A DNA stretch of 64,000 nt from Scandinavium sp036271055 (GTDB lineage Bacteria > Pseudomonadota > Gammaproteobacteria > Enterobacterales > Enterobacteriaceae): positions 124,001-188,000 of the forward strand of contig NZ_DATBBJ010000063.1 in the NCBI RefSeq assembly GCF_036271055.1, in the 5' to 3' direction. Both the position numbers and the translations under genes were made by a program. Below the pieces are notes generated by a model. That model did no database searches, was not told where the DNA came from, and saw only the letters and a program-made list of their open reading frames with translations. Below, one piece after another: positions 52,761 to 61,524 of this stretch (position 1 is the first letter of the stretch; every line of letters begins with the position of its first letter).

Positions 52761-53939
52761 TTAGCGCTGCGCGGCGGCTACGGCGCTGCTGTTGTCATGC
52801 AGGATTTGGGCAACCAGTTTGTCGGCGGCGGCCATCGGCGTGTCGTACACATCGGTCGTGAAACGTGGCTCGCTGACGGTTTTTTGCGGCAGCAGATGCC
52901 CGTCGAGATCGCGAATATCCACCTTCACATTCATCGACAGACCGATGCGCAGCGGGTGTTTCTGCATGTCATGCTCGTCGAGCAAAATACGCACGGGCAG
53001 ACGCTGAACAATCTTGATCCAGTTACCGCTGGCGTTTTGCGCAGGCAGCAGTGAGAAGGCGCTGCCGGTGCCGATCCCCAGGCTTTCGATGGTGCCTTTA
53101 TATTGCACATCATCGCCGTACAGGTCGGCATTCAGCGTCACTTTCTGTCCCAGGCGCATGTCCTGCATCTGGCTCTCTTTAAAGTTGGCATCAACCCACA
53201 CTTCTTTCAGTGGCACGATAGACAGCAGCGTGGTGCCGGATGTCACACGCATCCCGAGTTGAACCGCGCGTTTCGCAACATAGCCGCTAACCGGGGCCAC
53301 AATCGTGCTGCGGGAGTTATCGAGATAGCGCTGACGCAGCGTGGCGGCAGCCGTTTTAATTTCCGGGTGACTGTCGATAACGGTGTCATCAACCATGGCC
53401 TGGTTGGTTTTCAACGCCTGCTGAGCAGAGGCTAAATCGCTCTGCGCGCTGGTGACCGCATCGCGATAATGGGAGAGTTCTTCCGCCGCGATAGCGCCTG
53501 TGGCAAAGATTTTCTGTCGACGGTTGTAGTCATTTTGCGCCGTTTGCAGCGCGACTTTTTTCGCCGCCACCTGAGCACGATAGTTATCAGCGGTACTGTA
53601 AAGGCCACGAACTTGACGAACGGTACTGGCGAGATCGGCTTCTGCCTGTTGCAGGGCAATCTCGGTGTCGCTTGGGTCAAGCAGCACCAGCGTCTGCCCT
53701 TTCTGCACAAAATCACCTTCATCAACGGTGACTTGCGTAACCGTGCCAGCAATTTGTGGCGTGAGCGTGACCTGATTGCCGTTGACGTAAGCATCATCGG
53801 TCGATTCGTAATAACGGGCATACAGCAGATACCACGCCAGACAGCCAGCGGCGGCCAGAATGAGGATCAGCAGTAAAATGGCGAAATTGCGTTTGCGTCG
53901 GCTGGGACGCTTTGCAGGTTCCAGGGTGTTGTTTTCCAT
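52761..53939 (-). CDS. EmrA-type membrane fusion protein
   Basis: 392 aa: a cytoplasmic basic tail (KRPSRRKRNF), one membrane helix (about 18-38), then an HlyD periplasmic region with a lipoyl motif split around a coiled-coil hairpin (YYESTDDAYVNGNQVTLTPQ; DEGDFVQKGQTLVLLDPSDT). It bridges the MFS pump to an outer-membrane TolC-like channel. Middle gene of the marR-emrA-emrB-like operon. Confidence 0.9.
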   Translation of the reverse strand: MENNTLEPAKRPSRRKRNFAILLLILILAAAGCLAWYLLYARYYESTDDAYVNGNQVTLTPQIAGTVTQVTVDEGDFVQKGQTLVLLDPSDTEIALQQAEADLASTVRQVRGLYSTADNYRAQVAAKKVALQTAQNDYNRRQKIFATGAIAAEELSHYRDAVTSAQSDLASAQQALKTNQAMVDDTVIDSHPEIKTAAATLRQRYLDNSRSTIVAPVSGYVAKRAVQLGMRVTSGTTLLSIVPLKEVWVDANFKESQMQDMRLGQKVTLNADLYGDDVQYKGTIESLGIGTGSAFSLLPAQNASGNWIKIVQRLPVRILLDEHDMQKHPLRIGLSMNVKVDIRDLDGHLLPQKTVSEPRFTTDVYDTPMAAADKLVAQILHDNSSAVAAAQR

Positions 53940-53965
53940 AATGATAATGGCCTTTCTATTTATAT

Positions 53966-54421
53966 TTAGCGATGGGGAGCCGTGAATTCATCCGGCAGCA
54001 TTTTGATGAGCAGTGCTCGCAGCTGTTGGGATTCTTCCGGTGTCAGACGGGCCGTTAAATCAGCCAGGATTGCGCTCAGCGCTTCATTTTCAAACGTTTT
54101 GCAGAGCGTTTGCCCTTTTTCTGTCAGCGCCAAAATAACCTGGCGTTTGTCCTGTGGGTTGCGATGGCGTTCAATCAGATCACCTTTCACCATTCTCTCA
54201 ACCATCCGGCTCATCGCTCCGGTATCCATCAACAGGCTTTTACAGATCTCGGCCGGGCTGGTGTTGCCTTTATAGATGTTAATCAACACTTTAAATTGCG
54301 GCGCGGTAATGCCTGCCCCCGAAAAATAATGACCAATGAGATGATCTTTAAATTGGTTGGTCAGGTGAAAGAGTAAACCCAGATGCAGATTTTTGCTGAG
54401 GGGTTGTGAGTCTGTCGTCAT
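53966..54421 (-). CDS. MarR-family regulator of the efflux operon
   Basis: 151 aa from ATG 54421. Winged helix-turn-helix: APQFKVLINIYKG, PAEICKSLLMDTGAMSRMVE, then wing HRNPQDKRQVILALTEKG. It lies 26 bases upstream of the emrA-like gene and probably represses the operon until a ligand binds. Longer readings pass through the operator-like repeats upstream. It is not E. coli MprA/EmrR, whose sequence differs. Confidence 0.88.
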   Translation of the reverse strand: MTTDSQPLSKNLHLGLLFHLTNQFKDHLIGHYFSGAGITAPQFKVLINIYKGNTSPAEICKSLLMDTGAMSRMVERMVKGDLIERHRNPQDKRQVILALTEKGQTLCKTFENEALSAILADLTARLTPEESQQLRALLIKMLPDEFTAPHR

Positions 54422-54426
54422 GATAG

Positions 54427-54467
54427 CTGCCTGGTCAGTAATTAAAGTAATGATTACTGCCTGGTCA
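54427..54467. promoter_or_regulatory. Putative operator of the MarR-type regulator
   Basis: Two exact copies of CTGCCTGGTCA, 30 bases apart (54427-54437 and 54457-54467), overlap an inverted repeat CAGTAAT / ATTACTG (54436-54442, 54453-54459). They sit just upstream of the regulator's start codon, the place expected for autorepression. Confidence 0.6.
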
Positions 54468-54700
54468 TGAATTGTCAAACAGTGTCAGCGTAAAGCACAC
54501 AGATTGACAAACTGCTGAGAGATTCGGTTTTGCGGGCAGAAGCGCAAAAGAATCTGTCGTTTGCAGTGAACGTTAACTTTTGTGCGTGGGGCTTTCTGAA
54601 ATGGAGAATTGCTGGCAGACGGATGCTACAGGTCGCGATATCGTGATGCCTGTAACTGATGTTGTGTGTATGATGTGTATAATCATTTAAGGCAGGCAAA

Positions 54701-54886
54701 GTGACCAGTGCAGAAGTCATAGGGATTTTGAAACAGCACGGCTGGATCGAAAAACGTACGAAGGGAAGCCATCATCAGTTTCATCACCCCGAACGTTCCG
54801 GTCTGGTCACCGTTCCACATCCGCGAAAAGACATCAAACAAGGGACGTTGATGCAAATTTGGCGGCAGGCAGGTCTCAAACATTAA
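54701..54886 (+). CDS. hicA: HicA toxin
   Basis: 61-aa double-stranded-RNA-binding-fold mRNA interferase. The catalytic histidine is in RTKGSHHQFHHPE, and VPHPRKDIKQGTL is conserved. GTG start at 54701 with AAGGCAGG upstream. Forms a toxin-antitoxin operon with hicB 15 bases downstream. A TATAAT box lies at about 54678-54683. Confidence 0.92.
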   Translation: MTSAEVIGILKQHGWIEKRTKGSHHQFHHPERSGLVTVPHPRKDIKQGTLMQIWRQAGLKH

Positions 54887-54901
54887 CTATCAGGAGCGCC
54901 C

Positions 54902-55309
54902 ATGTTCTATCCGGCCTATATCCATACCGATGCTGACGGCAGCGCCAGCGGATTTTTCCCCGACGTGCCTGGTTGCTATTTTGCGGGTGACACGCTGGAT
55001 GACGCTTTTCAGGATGCAAGAAGTGCGTTAACGGCGCATTTTGAAACGCTATGCGAGATGCAGGAAGAGATCCCTCATCCGGGTATCGTTGAACATCATC
55101 TGGAAAAATGCCCAGAGGACTTTGCCGGTGGGCAGTGGCTGCTGGTCGATATCAATATGAACCAGTTTGATGGGCGCGCAGAGCGAATCAACATCACCCT
55201 ACCGCGCCGCCTGTTAGTTAAAATTGATGGTTTCGTACGCGAACATCCGCGCTTCAGCAATCGTAGTGCTTTTCTGGCCGAAGCAGCACGCAGGGCGCTG
55301 CTCGGGTGA
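54902..55309 (+). CDS. hicB: HicB antitoxin
   Basis: 135 aa. N-terminal partial RNase-H-like HicB fold (MFYPAYIHTDADGSASGFFP; VPGCYFAGDTLDDAFQDA), C-terminal ribbon-helix-helix (INITLPRRLLVKIDGFVRE). It neutralises HicA and represses the operon. Complete and in frame. Confidence 0.93.
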   Translation: MFYPAYIHTDADGSASGFFPDVPGCYFAGDTLDDAFQDARSALTAHFETLCEMQEEIPHPGIVEHHLEKCPEDFAGGQWLLVDINMNQFDGRAERINITLPRRLLVKIDGFVREHPRFSNRSAFLAEAARRALLG

Positions 55310-55313
55310 ATGC

Positions 55314-56391
55314 TCAGAGATAGAGTGCGGCGGTTGCTTTCAACACATCTGCCCACGAATAAATATCATCGAGGGTCTCGATCGGGTGACGAGTTTCATT
55401 TTTGTCGATGTCAAACAGGCCGAGATATTTTTGCGAACGATTGAAATGCAAGCGGCAAAGTGGTCTACGGTTGTTATCGTCAATCAACACCCCCGAAGTA
55501 GCTCTTCGTGTCCCTGTGTGTGATTCGCTGCGCATCGATAACCGTTCGAGTGATGGCTCTGACAATGTGGTAGCCCTCAATTTCTTCCTGCGTAGTGATG
55601 ACGTCATTTTCATCACGTAGCTGCTCAGGCTCTGCTTCTTTAGTCTCTGTTTCGACAGCGGTTCTTACGGGGTTTACACCGGTAATGGCCGATTTTAAGC
55701 GTTCGTTTACCTGGTCGTTAATGTACTGGCTCGCCGCTTTTTGGGTGAGATTTGAAAAGGATTCGCGGACTTTCTGCGTCAGCATGCCTTCGTAAACACG
55801 TGAGGCAAAGAATTTAACGAAGTCGTCCTCGGGATTATTCAACTGAGCATGGAGGATTTTTTTGATCTGGCTGACATATTTCAGTTCTCCAGCCGCATTA
55901 ATTATCGATTCCAAATCGAAGGACACTTTGGTCAGTTTTACCAGCTCCGGTACGAGATTATCGTCAATATCAAGCAGATCAATCTCAAGGAAAGGTTTCT
56001 CATCCATCTTATTTGGCGCATCAAGATCGGTGAAAAACTTATAAATCTGACCATTAGTGAGAATTGAAATCCTTGCGTTAGTCACATGGAAGTAACGAAA
56101 CAGCTGCGAAGCATGGTTAACGTTTAGAGGCTCTCCAATCTTTTTACATTCAATGAGGATCTGAATTTCATTGTCTTTATGGATGGCATAGTCAATTTTT
56201 TCACCTTTCTTCGTTCCAACATCGCAAATGAATTCCGGTGTCACTTCTGTCGGATCGAAAACATCGTATCCCAACACGTTGTGGATAAATGGCATAACGA
56301 ACGCGTTTTTAGTGGCTTCTTCGGTGACAATAGCATCCTGTTGTTGTTTTATCTTGGCAGACAATGCGTATAACTTTTCATTAAATTCCAT
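55314..56391 (-). pseudogene. HsdR N-terminal-like nuclease-fold protein, frameshifted in a G5 tract
   Basis: The first frame gives 303 aa ending KSYFGGVD. It has a PD-(D/E)XK-like core: GEKIDYAI with the Asp, then LIECKKIG with Glu and Lys. Removing one G from the run of five at 55490-55494 (minus strand GGGGG) joins it to the next frame. The reading then continues FGVLIDDNNRRPLCRLHFN... to a stop at 55314, giving a plausible 358 aa. The extra 60 codons match the end I expect for this family. So this is a recent single-base frameshift, a sequencing error, or a slippage site. It resembles an orphan type I restriction HSDR_N domain, with no HsdM or HsdS nearby. Confidence 0.8.
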
Positions 56392-56549
56392 GGCAATAAC
56401 CTTTTGAAAATGTAGCCTAAGTTGTTATTTGAATAATAAATAAAATGGTGTTTCACAAATATAATTGTTCATATTGCAAGGGGGGATGTCTGAGAAGAAG
56501 GTCACAACTCATGCTAAACGCAGGAAAAACAATGGAATTATTTGGAAGT

Positions 56550-56579
56550 TATCAGAACTCAGTTTCCTGAGCTCTGATA
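56550..56579. other. Strong near-perfect palindrome
   Basis: Arms TATCAGAACTCAG / CTGAGCTCTGATA around TTTC, with 12 of 13 positions pairing. It lies downstream of the GH127 gene on the minus strand, 35 bases past its stop. It is a likely terminator stem, although no long T run follows. Confidence 0.6.
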
Positions 56580-56614
56580 CCTGGACTTAAATTAAGGTAA
56601 CTTCTTACAGAAAA

Positions 56615-58570
56615 TTACCCCTCATTCACCCAAATCCGCATTTCCCCTTCGCCACGGTTGGCCCAGGTGAACCACGGAATAAAGGTTAGCGTCTGCATCT
56701 GACGACTGGCGGGTGAGCGGTCGTAATGCCACAGCGCTTGTTGTTCGGGTTTGGCGGAGGTTTGTTTGGTGCCTTCGGCTTGAATCAACACTTTATGGGA
56801 AAATAAGCCTTTGCCTTCAAAGGTGTGGAAGGTCGCATCTTCTGGCAGCCATAGGTTATGCAATTCTTCGCCGTTGTCGGCCTGTTCGAGGCAATACACC
56901 AACGGCCCGCGCTGAACGGCCACTTTTCCGGCGACGTGACGCACCAGCGGGTTGCCGTAAACGCGGCGAACTGGCATCGGCAGCGTGAGTGTCAAGGTGT
57001 CGCCTTCCTGCCAGCGGCGGTTAATGTGCAGATAACCTTTACGGATATCTTGCGTCACCGGTACGCCGTTGAGCGCCACCTGCGGCGTATCGCACCAGTC
57101 TGGCAAACGAAGCGCCAGCGTGTGCTGTACCGGTTGAGCGGAGTCGATGGCAATGGTCACTTTTTCTTTCCACGGGAATTCACCGCTGATACGCAGGCGC
57201 AATGCCTCATCGCCCACCGCGATTTCGGCGCTGTTGCCGATATACAGATTGATGTAGAGCGCATCTTCGCGCGGGGTATAGATGTAATGCCCGAGCGATG
57301 TCAGCACGCGGGCGATGTTCGGTGGGCAGCAGGCGCAGCCGAACCAACGCTGACGCACCGGTTTCACGTGATCATAGATATGATTGAAATTCAGTGATTT
57401 CGGATGCACTTCCAGCGGGTTTACGTAGAAAAAGTGTTTGCCGTCCAGTGCCATACCGCCGAGCACGGTGTTGTACAGCGCACGCTCCATCACGTCGGCA
57501 TACTGGCTGTCTGCTTCCATTTCCAGCATTCGTCGGGCGAACATCATCAGGCCAATCGACGCGCAGCTCTCGGCGTATACCGTGTCGTTGGGCAAGTCAT
57601 AATCGCTGCTGAACGCTTCGCCGCTGCTCTGCGAACCAATACCGCCCGTGATGTACAACTGGCGTTGAGCCATGTTGTTCCACAGACGCAGGCACTCCTG
57701 GCGTTTCGCTTCATCTTTGCTGAGCCGCGCCAGATGCGCCACACCGGTCATCAGGTAGACAAAACGAACCGCATGGCCAATGGCGGTTGGCTGCTCCGCT
57801 ATGGGCTGGTGTGCCTGGCTGTAGGCTTTGTCGTTGACCATCCATGCCGGGCCGTAGGTATTCCAGTACGAGGTTTTTCCGCGTTTTTCATACTCTTCAT
57901 CGTAAAAATGGGGCTGTTTTCCGCGCTGTTCGACGAAGAAATTTGTTAGCGTCTGATAACGCGGCTCCTCCGTCACTTCATACAGGCGCATCAACGCCAG
58001 CTCGATTTCCGGGTGTCCCGGATAGCCCTGTAACTGGTTTTCTGCCGGACCAAACACGCTATCGATGTGGTCGGCGAGTTTGCACACCACGTCCAGCAAA
58101 CGGCGTTTGCCTGTGGCCTGGAAGAACGCCACGCCCGCTTCGATCATGTGCCCGGCGCAGTACAACTCATGGCATTCTGCCAGGTTGGTCCAGCGTTCCT
58201 GTGGTGCTTTGACGGTAAAATAGGTGTTGAGATAACCGTCTTCACATTGCGCAGCAGCCACGAGTTCGATAACTTCATCGGCGGTTTTTTCCAGTTCGCT
58301 GTCCGGCTTTTGGCACAACGACCAGGCGACGGCTTCCAGCCATTTCGCTACGTCACTGTCCTGGAAAACCATCCCGTAAAACTCACCTTGCTGTTGCCCG
58401 GCGGCGATACGGAAGTTTTCTATCGCATGACTTGGGTCCGCTTCCGCGATGCGATCGTTAAGCGCGTCCCACTGATACGGGATAACCACGTCACGAACCA
58501 GTTGCTGATACTGACCGAGAAACGGATCGTTGACTTTGAGCTTGTGCAGATCGACTTCCATCACAGACAT
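56615..58570 (-). CDS. GH127-family beta-L-arabinofuranosidase
   Basis: 651 aa. The family core has the metal-binding and catalytic cysteine cluster WFGCACCPPNIARVL and the acidic segment TVYAESCASIGLM. The fold begins DPFLGQYQQLVRDVVIPYQW. GH127 enzymes release L-arabinofuranose from plant arabino-oligosaccharides. No signal peptide, so it should act on imported sugars in the cytoplasm. Start ATG at 58570 has AAGGAGAACG upstream. It follows the transporter gene by 10 bases. Confidence 0.92.
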   Translation of the reverse strand: MSVMEVDLHKLKVNDPFLGQYQQLVRDVVIPYQWDALNDRIAEADPSHAIENFRIAAGQQQGEFYGMVFQDSDVAKWLEAVAWSLCQKPDSELEKTADEVIELVAAAQCEDGYLNTYFTVKAPQERWTNLAECHELYCAGHMIEAGVAFFQATGKRRLLDVVCKLADHIDSVFGPAENQLQGYPGHPEIELALMRLYEVTEEPRYQTLTNFFVEQRGKQPHFYDEEYEKRGKTSYWNTYGPAWMVNDKAYSQAHQPIAEQPTAIGHAVRFVYLMTGVAHLARLSKDEAKRQECLRLWNNMAQRQLYITGGIGSQSSGEAFSSDYDLPNDTVYAESCASIGLMMFARRMLEMEADSQYADVMERALYNTVLGGMALDGKHFFYVNPLEVHPKSLNFNHIYDHVKPVRQRWFGCACCPPNIARVLTSLGHYIYTPREDALYINLYIGNSAEIAVGDEALRLRISGEFPWKEKVTIAIDSAQPVQHTLALRLPDWCDTPQVALNGVPVTQDIRKGYLHINRRWQEGDTLTLTLPMPVRRVYGNPLVRHVAGKVAVQRGPLVYCLEQADNGEELHNLWLPEDATFHTFEGKGLFSHKVLIQAEGTKQTSAKPEQQALWHYDRSPASRQMQTLTFIPWFTWANRGEGEMRIWVNEG

Positions 58571-58580
58571 AACGTTCTCC

Positions 58581-59981
58581 TTAAGACTGAACATGGCGCA
58601 CGCGCAAATCGGTGGCGATACGCGACATCATAGGGTTATTGAGTTTGCAGGTGCGAAGGGTGAAGGCCAACAGCAGGTGGAATACCGCAGGCAGCAGTGT
58701 TTCCATCGCGGTCATGCCGTGCAGCGAAGCGGCGGTTTGATTCCCCGTACCGGGCTGGTAGGCCACAAAGATAAACACCAGGCTGATGATCCCGGCACTG
58801 GACGCCCAGGCGAGCTTGATGCAAAACAGGTTGAAGGCGAAGTTCATGCCCGACGAGCGCACGCCGGTTTTCCATTCGCCGTAATCGTCGGCGAAGGCCA
58901 TCAGCCCAAAGTGCAACGGCAAAGTGAAGCCAAGGATAATGCCGTTGCCGAGGATTACGACCAGCCACAATGTTTGCCACGCAGGACCGACAGGCAGGAA
59001 CCACATCGCGACGGCCAGTGCTGCCAAAATCAGGTTGGTGTAGTAGTAAAGTTTGACGGTATCGGCGCGTTTGGTCAGCGGATTGACGAGGATCGACCCA
59101 ATAATGGAGGCAAACGTGACCATAGTGAAGAACAGCGAGATGTAGGCTGTACTGCCTTGCAACACGTAAGTGAGGAAGTACATGTAGCCGCCGCCACGGA
59201 TGTTGAACATGTTGATCAGCAGGAAAGACATCACCAGCATCAACAGCAGTTGGTCGTTTTTACGCAGTCCGGCGATGTGCTCACGCAGGGTAAATTTGCC
59301 CATGGTGTCGAGTGGTACGCGCTCGCGAACCCAGAAGAAACAACACAGGAACATCACCACTGCCACGGCACACAGAATGCCGACGCCCATTTGATAGCCG
59401 TGCGCGACATCGCCTTTACCGAGCGAAGAAACCAGCCATGGCAATCCGACGGAAACCAAAAAGCCCGCTACACCGCACAACACGAAGCGCCAGGATTGAC
59501 AGGCCAGCACTTCGGTATGGCGCGTGGTCATGGTGTTGATCAGCGCACAGTAAGGCACGTTGATGGCGGTGTAGCTAACCGACAACAGCAGATAAGTGCC
59601 GAACGCCCAAACAATTTTCATGTTCATGCTGACGTCGGGCACGGTGAAAGTTAGCACGCCGATGATGCCAATCGGCACTGCAATCCAGAGTTGCCACGGG
59701 CGAAAGCGCCCCCAGCGGCTTTGTGTACGGTCAGCAATCACGCCCATTATCGGGTCGGAAATCGCATCAAATACGCGTAACGCAATGAACAGTGTGCCGA
59801 CCAGCGCCGGGGTCAGGCCAAAGACATCGGTATAGAAAAAGGTCAGGAAATTCATGATAAGACAGGTGATAACGGTGCCACCGGCATCGCCCAGTCCGTA
59901 ACCGATTTTTTCCCGCAGCGACAACGCGTCGTTGGCGGTCTGTTGCGCGAGATCGGTCTGTGTAATCGGAGCAGAAGTCAT
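58581..59981 (-). CDS. GPH-type sugar:cation symporter (MFS)
   Basis: 466 aa with 12 membrane helices. The GPH signature region is seen in LREKIGYGLGDAGGTVITCL and SDPIMGVIADRTQSRWGRFR. It resembles MelB/XynT-type carriers. Start ATG 59981 (MTSAPITQ) has GAGGAG upstream; longer readings extend into the promoter region. It probably imports the arabinofuranosyl oligosaccharide cut by the downstream GH127. Confidence 0.92.
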   Translation of the reverse strand: MTSAPITQTDLAQQTANDALSLREKIGYGLGDAGGTVITCLIMNFLTFFYTDVFGLTPALVGTLFIALRVFDAISDPIMGVIADRTQSRWGRFRPWQLWIAVPIGIIGVLTFTVPDVSMNMKIVWAFGTYLLLSVSYTAINVPYCALINTMTTRHTEVLACQSWRFVLCGVAGFLVSVGLPWLVSSLGKGDVAHGYQMGVGILCAVAVVMFLCCFFWVRERVPLDTMGKFTLREHIAGLRKNDQLLLMLVMSFLLINMFNIRGGGYMYFLTYVLQGSTAYISLFFTMVTFASIIGSILVNPLTKRADTVKLYYYTNLILAALAVAMWFLPVGPAWQTLWLVVILGNGIILGFTLPLHFGLMAFADDYGEWKTGVRSSGMNFAFNLFCIKLAWASSAGIISLVFIFVAYQPGTGNQTAASLHGMTAMETLLPAVFHLLLAFTLRTCKLNNPMMSRIATDLRVRHVQS

Positions 59982-60230
59982 TGAAAACTCCTCACGTAGG
60001 TCAGAGTGCGTGACCCGCTTTAAGGCGGGCTTATTGTGTGATGTGTAAAGCACCTGATTAATTTTGCCTGGAAAGCGCAGACCAACAAGGGAAGAGGAAA
60101 GTATAAAAAGGTGACAATTCCGACCTGATGCACAAAGTGTGATCATGATCCGGTGAAAATGGTACTTATGATTAATAATCAAAGAGAAAGAGTGAGTTTT
60201 TTGAACTAAAAAGCGAGATGTTGAATATCC
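59982..60230. promoter_or_regulatory. Divergent control region of the arabinofuranoside module
   Basis: 249 bases between the transporter and the AraC-type gene. It contains the palindrome GATTAATAATC (60170-60180) and a half CRP-like TGTGATCATGATCC near 60138-60151. These are candidate regulator sites; I cannot confirm them by eye. Confidence 0.4.
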
Positions 60231-61052
60231 ATGCTCGAATTATCCATAGCATTTCCGATTCACGTGCAAAACGGCGGGTTGTTTATTTCACGCGGTATGG
60301 GCAGCCATCCGGCGCGAAAACTGAGTTCATGGGAGCTGGTTTTTGTGGAGCAGGGCACGCTCAGTATTCGCGAAGAAGGGCGACTTTTTACCGTTCAGGC
60401 GGGAGAAAGTTTGCTGTTGCGTCCGGGGCTACAACATGTGGGCGAAGGGGCCTTTCCGGCGGATCTGAAATTTTACTGGCTGCACTTTGACTGGCTGGAT
60501 GAGGCAACGCATTCAGCTTTGCGTCGCACGCTGCTGAGCATTCCTCAACACACAAGCGTCAGCAGCCCGCAGTACATCATCTCGCTTTTTCGTCAGTTCC
60601 TGAGCGAGCAGGAAAACGTGCACCGCAGCCTCGCGCTGGAGTGTATTTTGTTGCTCATCTTGCAGCAATTATCCGCGGCGAGTTTGCAGGAGAACCCCAG
60701 CGACAGCCCAGGCGTCGCGCTGGCGTACCGGGCACAGCAAGCGATTCGCACCCAATATCACCTACCGCTTTCTACGTCACATCTGGCAAAAGAACTGCAT
60801 TGCAACGCGGATTACCTTGGTCGTGTCTATCGGCGTACGTTCCGCATAACCCTAACCGAAGCGCTCCACCGACAGCGGGTTATGGCGGCGGAAAAACTGT
60901 TGATCAGCGATTCGCTGTCACTGAAAGAGGTCGCCAGCCAGTGCGGGTTTAGTGACACCGGCTATTTTCGACAGATTTTCCGCAAGCACACGGGTTTAAC
61001 CCCGGCAGCGTGGAAGCGACGCTACTGCAAAGAGCATATTAATTCGGGTTAA
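60231..61052 (+). CDS. AraC-family regulator of the arabinofuranoside module
   Basis: 273 aa. N-terminal cupin sensor (SSWELVFVEQGTLSIREEG; GESLLLRPGLQHVGEGAF). C-terminal double helix-turn-helix: STSHLAKELHCNADYLGRVY, then LKEVASQCGFSDTGYFRQIF. Divergent from the transporter-GH127 operon, so it most likely activates it when sugar binds. Confidence 0.92.
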   Translation: MLELSIAFPIHVQNGGLFISRGMGSHPARKLSSWELVFVEQGTLSIREEGRLFTVQAGESLLLRPGLQHVGEGAFPADLKFYWLHFDWLDEATHSALRRTLLSIPQHTSVSSPQYIISLFRQFLSEQENVHRSLALECILLLILQQLSAASLQENPSDSPGVALAYRAQQAIRTQYHLPLSTSHLAKELHCNADYLGRVYRRTFRITLTEALHRQRVMAAEKLLISDSLSLKEVASQCGFSDTGYFRQIFRKHTGLTPAAWKRRYCKEHINSG

Positions 61053-61056
61053 GCCT

Positions 61057-61524
61057 TCAGTCGGTTATCGCACAATAGAGCGCGGGTGTGCCGTCATAAA
61101 GGAACAGGTATCCCGCCTTGTTTTTACGAATAACCTGGAGGCGGATCCCTCGTTCACGCGAGCTAAAGAAATCAGGCGTGTGAGCAAACGCAGGCGGCGA
61201 AGTTTTAGGCAGCCGATTGGTATCATTTGAAACCATCACCAATGAATCGCCGTCTCGCCAGAAAGTAAAGCTTACTTTATTACTTGTCTGGATTTGCTGA
61301 CCCTTTAACGGGGTATATTTTCCTCTGGTTTCGACATGCCCCGTTTTACCATCAAAGCGGAAGTGCATAATAATATCGTCATTGCCATAAGCATCGATCA
61401 TCGTCAGTTGACTATCACAAGCAAAATGCGTTTCTTTCCATGAGGTCAATCCGGCATAAGCTAAACACAGCACACCAGTCATAAATGGAATGAGGAAAAG
61501 CCAAAGCCGTTTATTTATTTTCAT
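61057..61524 (-). CDS. FidL-like membrane protein
   Basis: 155 aa from ATG 61524 (MKINKRLWLFLIPFMTGVLC), which has AAGG 9 bases upstream; ATGs at 61533 and 61530 are also possible. One N-terminal membrane segment, then a periplasmic domain with two Cys. It overlaps the end of the ToxR-like gene. The pairing of a ToxR-like regulator with a small membrane protein is like MarT/FidL of Salmonella SPI-3. Function unknown; it may protect or tune the regulator. Confidence 0.75.
   Translation of the reverse strand: MKINKRLWLFLIPFMTGVLCLAYAGLTSWKETHFACDSQLTMIDAYGNDDIIMHFRFDGKTGHVETRGKYTPLKGQQIQTSNKVSFTFWRDGDSLVMVSNDTNRLPKTSPPAFAHTPDFFSSRERGIRLQVIRKNKAGYLFLYDGTPALYCAITD

Noticed and set aside
55314..55616. 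A separate 100-aa gene in the second frame of the HsdR-N-like locus
   Set aside because: Its first part is out-of-frame sequence; only the last 60 or so codons look natural, and they continue the upstream protein after a one-base correction.
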